From assembly GCF_036023875.1 (NCBI RefSeq), contig NZ_CP107931.1:1240001-1304000 (forward strand): 64,000 nucleotides of DNA, given 5' to 3'. The position numbers were made by a program, and so were the translations under genes. Under the pieces are notes generated by a model that was given only the letters and a program-made list of their open reading frames with translations, was not told the DNA's origin and did not search any database. This DNA is from Mycobacterium sp. NBC_00419 (GTDB taxonomy: Bacteria; Actinomycetota; Actinomycetes; Mycobacteriales; Mycobacteriaceae). Positions 61,001 through 64,000 of this stretch are shown here, piece after piece (position 1 is the stretch's first letter; the number at the start of each line of letters is the position of its first letter).

Positions 61001-64000
61001 CGCGCCAGCCGGCCGCGTCGATAACGTCCCAGCCGAAGTCGCTCTGCCCGGCGGGCACCACCACCTGGTGCGGTACGCCGTCGGCAGCGGGGAACAAGGT
61101 GCGCAGGCTCTGTTGGCGGTCCACCACATCGGCCAGTGCGGCGCCCAACGCATCGGCGGCGAGATAGCCGCTGAACCGCAGGGCGACCGCGATGTTGTAG
61201 ATCGGTGAGGGCCCTTGCAGCTGATCGATAACCCACAGCCGGTTCTGGGCGAATGAGAGCGGGATCGCCTCCGGGCGCTCGGCGGCAGTCAGCGGGTCCA
61301 GGCGCTGGTAGTCGCCGCCGATCCGCGGTGCCAACTGGGCGACGCTGGGCGCTTCAAACAGGGTGCGCACCGAAAGTCCGGTTTCCACAGCGTTGTTCAC
61401 CGCGGCGACCAGGCGCATCGCCGACAGCGAGTCGCCACCGAGGTCGAAGAACGAGTCGTCCACCCCGACCCGGTCGACGCCCAGCACCTGAGCGAAGATG
61501 CCGGCCAGGATTTCCTCGGTGGCCGTCGACGGGGCACGGTAGTGCTCCCCGTCGCGGTACTCCGGTGCCGGCAGCGCACGGGTGTCGAGCTTTCCGTTGA
61601 CGGTCCGCGGCAGTGCGTCGATGGCCACCACCGCGGCCGGGACCATGTAAGCAGGCAATCGCTCCGCGAGGGCGGCGCGGGCTTTGGCAGGCTCGGCCGT
61701 GCCGACTACATAGCCGACCAGACGCTTGTCGCCGGCGCGGTCCTCACGGGCGATCACCACCGCCTGCTCGACACCGTCGAGTGCCGCCAGCGCGGCCTGA
61801 ACCTCGCCGGGCTCGATGCGGTAGCCGCGGATCTTGACCTGTTCGTCGGCGCGCCCGATGTACTGCAGTTGACCGTCGGTGCGCCAGCGCACCAGGTCAC
61901 CGGTCCGGTACATCCGGGTGCCGGGGGGCCCGAACGGCGAGGCCACGAACCGCGAGGCGGTCAGACCGCAGCGGCCGAGGTAGCCCATGGCCACCCCGCG
62001 CCCGGCTACGTACAGTTCGCCGACCACTCCGGTCGGTACCGGCCGCAACCATTCGTCGAGGACGAACAGTGCTGCCGTCGAGACCGGGGAACCGATTGGG
62101 GCAGAACCTGATCCGACGGTCACCGGCGCGCTCATCGAGGCGTATACGGTGGCTTCGGTGGGGCCGTAGGCGTTGATCACGACGCGCCCGGGTGCCCACT
62201 GGTCGACCACTTCGGCCGAGCACGCTTCACCGCCGAGCAGCACGGCGACCGACTCCAGGCCCTGCGGGGACAGCGCGGTCACCGCCGACGGTGTCTGGGT
62301 CAGGACGTTGACGTGTGTCTGGATCAGCAGGTCGTGGAACTCGTCGGGCGCACCGACGACCGAGTCCGGCACCACCACGAGCCGTCCACCGCCGAGCAGA
62401 GCGGCCCAGATCTCCCACACCGAGAAGTCGAAGGCGTACGAGTGGCACTGGGTCCAGACCTGCTGGGCAGGAAGGGCTTCGGGAGTGGAGTCGGCCAGGT
62501 GCGCGAGGTTGCGGTGGGTCACGGCGACACCCTTGGGCGTGCCGGTGGTTCCCGAGGTGTAGATCAGGTAGGCGATGTTGCCGGGGTCCGGCGCGGGCGG
62601 CGCGGTGACCGGCGCGGCGGCGATGGCCGGGTCGGCAATGTCGATGACGGCCAGCTCGCCACCCAGTCGTGAGCGCAGGTCGGCGTTGGTGATGACGATG
62701 GCCGGCGCGGCATCGGCCAGCATGAAGTCGATCCGGCTTTCCGGCAGGGCGGGGTCGATCGCCAGGTACACCGCACCGGTCTTGAGCGCGGCCAGCATGG
62801 CGACGACGGCCTGCGCCGACCGTTCCAGCAGCAGACCGACGCACGCGCCCGCCCCGACACCGCGGTCGGATAGCACGTGCGCCAATCTGTTTGCGGCCTC
62901 GTCGAGTTCGAGATAGGTCATCGAGGCCGCACCATTGACCAGCGCTACAGCGTGCGGAGCGCGGGCCACCTGCTCGGAGAGCAACTCCGGCACGGATTTG
63001 GCGGGCGGTTCGGGCGCGCTGAGCACCGCGCGGTTGCCCACCTCGTCGAGGCGGGCGTGTTCGGTGTCGGTCAGCGGGTCCACCGAGGACAGCCGTCGGC
63101 CCGGGTCCGCCGTCATCGAGACCAGCACCCGTTGCAGCCGTTCGATCATCGCTTCGATGGTGGCGGCGTCGAAGACGTCGGTGCGGAACTCCACCAGTCC
63201 GCTGATGCCGGTGGGCTCACCCGTCCGGGTCCAGCGCTCGGCCAGCGAGAAGGCCAGATCGACCTTCGCGGTGTGGGTGTCGAGCGCAAGCTGGGTGATC
63301 TGCAGATCCCCCAGCGCCATGGTGACCTCGTCGCTGGCCTCTGCCGGCAGGTTGCGCCACGAGAGCATCACCTGGACGAGCGGGTGGTGGGTCAGCGACC
63401 GGGCGGGGTTGAGCCGTTCGACGACGACCTCGAACGGCACATCCTGGTGCTCGTAGGCGGCCAGGCTGCGCCCGCGCACCTGGCCCAGCAGCTCGGCGAC
63501 GGTGGGGTCGCCGGTGACGTCGACCCGCAGCACCAGCGTGTTGATGAAGAAACCGACCAGGTCGTCGAGTGCGGGGTCGCGGCGACCGCCGATCGGGAAG
63601 CCAACGGCCACATCCGAAGTCGCGCTGAGCTTGCTCAGCAGCACCGCGAGTGCGGCCTGGATGACCATGAAGCTGGTGGCGTTGTGCTGACGGGCCACCC
63701 GGGCGATCTGCTCCTGCAGTTCGGCGGGCCACTCGACGGCGAGGCTGGCGCCGCGCTGGTCGGCCACCGGCGGGTAGGGCCGGTCGGTCGGCAGCTGCAC
63801 CCGCTCGGGCATACCGGCCAGGGCCTTCTGCCAGTAGGCGAGTTGGCCGGCGATCAGGCTGTCGGGGTCGTCGAGGTCGCCGAACTGGGCGCGTTGCCAC
63901 AGCGTGTAATCGACGTACTGCACCGGCAACGCCGACCAGAACGGCGGCAGGCCCATGCACCGGCTGACGTAGGCCACACCCAGGTCGCGAACCAGCGGGG
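55086..64000 (-). CDS. Non-ribosomal peptide synthetase, C-terminal 2970 residues (N-terminus outside window)
   Basis: The frame is open to the window edge, where it reads as the middle of a condensation domain ([10 protein letters not shown]), so the gene begins beyond 64000. With residue 1 set at 63977, the order is: C (partial, to about 310); A1 about 330-805; PCP1 with Ser850 (GGDSLSAM); C2 about 900-1345 (HHIAADG); A2 about 1370-1870; PCP2 with Ser1919 (GGDSILSM, the form seen before E domains); epimerase about 1975-2410 ([25 protein letters not shown]); C3 about 2435-2860 (HHILLDG, D-donor type by position); PCP3 with Ser2912; stop. A1 and A2 have intact A3 ([11 protein letters not shown]) and A10 (NGKLDT) cores. 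The last module has no A domain, and no TE or reductase follows. It makes a peptide with at least one D-residue; the product is unknown. Confidence 0.95.
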   Translation of the reverse strand, partial: PLVRDLGVAYVSRCMGLPPFWSALPVQYVDYTLWQRAQFGDLDDPDSLIAGQLAYWQKALAGMPERVQLPTDRPYPPVADQRGASLAVEWPAELQEQIARVARQHNATSFMVIQAALAVLLSKLSATSDVAVGFPIGGRRDPALDDLVGFFINTLVLRVDVTGDPTVAELLGQVRGRSLAAYEHQDVPFEVVVERLNPARSLTHHPLVQVMLSWRNLPAEASDEVTMALGDLQITQLALDTHTAKVDLAFSLAERWTRTGEPTGISGLVEFRTDVFDAATIEAMIERLQRVLVSMTADPGRRLSSVDPLTDTEHARLDEVGNRAVLSAPEPPAKSVPELLSEQVARAPHAVALVNGAASMTYLELDEAANRLAHVLSDRGVGAGACVGLLLERSAQAVVAMLAALKTGAVYLAIDPALPESRIDFMLADAAPAIVITNADLRSRLGGELAVIDIADPAIAAAPVTAPPAPDPGNIAYLIYTSGTTGTPKGVAVTHRNLAHLADSTPEALPAQQVWTQCHSYAFDFSVWEIWAALLGGGRLVVVPDSVVGAPDEFHDLLIQTHVNVLTQTPSAVTALSPQGLESVAVLLGGEACSAEVVDQWAPGRVVINAYGPTEATVYASMSAPVTVGSGSAPIGSPVSTAALFVLDEWLRPVPTGVVGELYVAGRGVAMGYLGRCGLTASRFVASPFGPPGTRMYRTGDLVRWRTDGQLQYIGRADEQVKIRGYRIEPGEVQAALAALDGVEQAVVIAREDRAGDKRLVGYVVGTAEPAKARAALAERLPAYMVPAAVVAIDALPRTVNGKLDTRALPAPEYRDGEHYRAPSTATEEILAGIFAQVLGVDRVGVDDSFFDLGGDSLSAMRLVAAVNNAVETGLSVRTLFEAPSVAQLAPRIGGDYQRLDPLTAAERPEAIPLSFAQNRLWVIDQLQGPSPIYNIAVALRFSGYLAADALGAALADVVDRQQSLRTLFPAADGVPHQVVVPAGQSDFGWDVIDAAGWRDAELEQAIEAVAGHAFDLAAEIPLQARLFRRADDDHVLVAVVHHIAADGASIAPLVSDLGFAYAARTVGQAPGWADLAVQYVDYTLWQRAQLGDLSDSDSRIAAQLGYWDDALAGMPEHLQLPTDRPYPPAADYRGASVGVDWPAQLQQQITRVAREHNATSFMVVQAALSVLLSKLSASSDVAVGFPIAGRGDAALDELVGFFVNTLVLRVDLAGDPTVEDVLGQVRRRSLAAYEHQDVPFEVLVERLNPTRSLTHHPLVQVLLSWQNFAWQNSNAAGLSLGDLEVTPLPVDTHTARMDLSFTLAERWDDGGKPAGIGGAVEFRTDVFDADTIEGLVERLERVLVAMTADPARRLSSIDVRDSEEIARLDDWGNRRALAAPVDRPVSIADLFDAQVAQTPDAMAVSGEGAALSYSELDAAATRLAHVLVDRGVGPGQRVALLLPRTVQAVVAMVAVVKTGATYVPIDPAVPAARMNFVLDDSAPIAAVTITELTDRLAGRDLSVVDLDVVDTTSTGAAALPGPRPDDIAYIIYTSGTTGTPKGVAIPHRNVTRLLNTLDNDMGLPGHVWSQCHSLAFDFSVWEIWGALLYGGRVVVVPDAVVRSPEDLLALLVSEKVTVLSQTPSAFYALQAAEALAPELGRQLSLEAVVYGGEALEPQRLAGWLANHPVKPRLLNLYGITETTVHASFREITAADVDSVASPIGVPLSHLGFFVLDPSLQPVPLGVVGELYVAGAGLAAGYVGRPGLSATRFVACPFGAPGERMYRTGDLMWWGPDGQLRYVGRADEQVKIRGYRIELGEIQAALAALDGVSQAAVIVREDRPGDKRLVGYVVGDADPAALRAVLSERLPSYMVPTAIVALPALPLTVNGKLDTKALPAPEYSDDQSYRAPADAVEEILADIYAQVLGLDRVGVDDSFFELGGDSILSMQVVARARAAGLVFRPRDIFVEQTVARLARVAAVAVDDGEAVDEGVGTVVATPIISWLNSVEGPIDQFNQTLVVQAPVAVTEDDVVTVLQALLDRHAMLRLRVADDGAGGWTLTVPEPGTVDARLCVHTVDVVTDEAVVAARSRLDPAAGVMLSALWEPSTGHLVAIIHHLAVDGVSWRILLEDINLAWAQLHGGRPVSLPPARTSFQRWATLLSEHAHRPEVVRQLDTWRQIAEIPAALPAVQPEIDTYASAGSLSADLDVTTTRMLLGEVPAAFHAGIHEILLIAFALAVAEFGAAGGGPVAIDVEGHGRDEELARDVDLSRTVGWFTTKYPVAVNVGGLDWAQITSGGAALGALVKDAKEQLRALPDGLTYGLLRYLNDDVDLGGADPAIGFNYLGRLGGAEASGDIWEIRQDGGPAAGIAAAIPMPLMHTVELNAGTVDTGFGPQLRAGWTWAPSVLDDAQVGRLSRLWFDALAGICAHVRGGGGGLTPSDIAPARLNQSQIDQLCTTYRVSDILPLTPLQQGLLFHAGTGGGAADVYAVQLSVTLSGRLDQYRLREAVRAAVGRHPNVMARFCSQFDEPVQVIPADPEVPWRYVELDTAAGDLDEQIERVCAAERAAVYDLAGQPALRVALIRVADDTHRCVVTNHHILLDGWSLPILLQEIFAGYYGQRLPTPVPYRRFVDWRNSRDRDAARAAWRQAFNGFDAPTLIGPADPLGAAPRNVASLKVPEHSTKALGELARSHHTTVSTVLQAVFAQVLMSLTGQRDVAFGAVVSGRPVEVAGAEQMVGLLINTVPVRATITAETTAADLLDQLHGAHNHTFEHEHLALGEIHRATGHRQLFDTVFVYENYPTDAASMSGADGLTITDVSARDHYHYPLAIQAVPGAELDLRFQYSTDVFDPAAIETLIERFRRVLSAMITDPSQPLAVEIPDAQAVSAPHAHHSIGGEHSPGTLVEQILADIYAQTLGIETVGVDDSFFDLGGDSLSAMRAVAAVNAALGTALAATTLVEAPSVRALSLRLGEPANPQAEVSASEL

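Noticed and set aside
56502..61208. Very long open frame (over 1500 codons) on the plus strand opposite the NRPS
   Set aside because: It mirrors the codon periodicity of the high-GC NRPS gene, has low-complexity Gly/Arg/His/Val composition and no family motif. It is an antisense artefact.

Overview
The window is chromosomal DNA from a rapidly growing, high-GC mycobacterium (Mycolicibacterium type). Three things support this. A 16S-23S-5S operon lies directly behind murA. The 16S gene has the short helix 18 of rapid growers. The block argS-lysA-hom-thrC-thrB-rho-rpmE-prfA-prmC-sua5-wecA-atpI-atpBEFHAGDC-DUF2550-(adenosyltransferase)-murA-rrn-(ogt-adaA/alkA)-adenylate cyclase runs in the order known from M. 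tuberculosis Rv1292-Rv1320c, here inverted.

Layout. 1-7.5 kb: the 3' end of a class III nucleotide cyclase, a glutaminase-STAS fusion, a hemolysin III-type membrane protein, a DUF35/thiolase operon, the DNA alkylation repair pair adaA-alkA/ogt, and a GAP/Sap-type membrane protein. 7.6-13.2 kb: the rrn operon on the minus strand, with promoter, conserved leader and a strong terminator hairpin. 13.2-27.9 kb: murA, a divergent corrinoid adenosyltransferase, then the F1Fo ATP synthase operon followed upstream by wecA, sua5, prmC, prfA and rpmE, all on the minus strand. 28-31.4 kb: a small accessory insert between rpmE and rho, holding an acyl-CoA ligase, a divergent TetR regulator and a DUF3298 lipoprotein. 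31.4-40.1 kb: rho, the threonine/lysine genes and argS. A tRNA-Arg(CCG) follows.

40.4-64 kb is accessory and envelope-related. It starts with a secreted Gly/Asn-rich beta-roll-like protein and a secreted PGRS protein without a PE domain, built from an internal duplication of about 855 bp. A fatty acyl-AMP ligase (FAAL) and a 2089-residue mycocerosic-acid-synthase-like PKS (KS-AT-DH-ER-KR-ACP, methylmalonyl-type AT) are divergently arranged. Three small plus-strand genes follow: an orphan ORF, an ICMT-family methyltransferase and a PF10118-type metal enzyme. Converging on them is a giant NRPS that runs off the window.

The visible NRPS reads C(partial)-A-PCP-C-A-PCP-E-C-PCP-stop. Its last module lacks an adenylation domain, and no thioesterase or reductase follows. 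FAAL, PKS and NRPS side by side suggest a methyl-branched lipid or lipopeptide locus, but that they share one product is inference. The terminal A-less module and the duplicated PGRS protein are the most unusual features seen.
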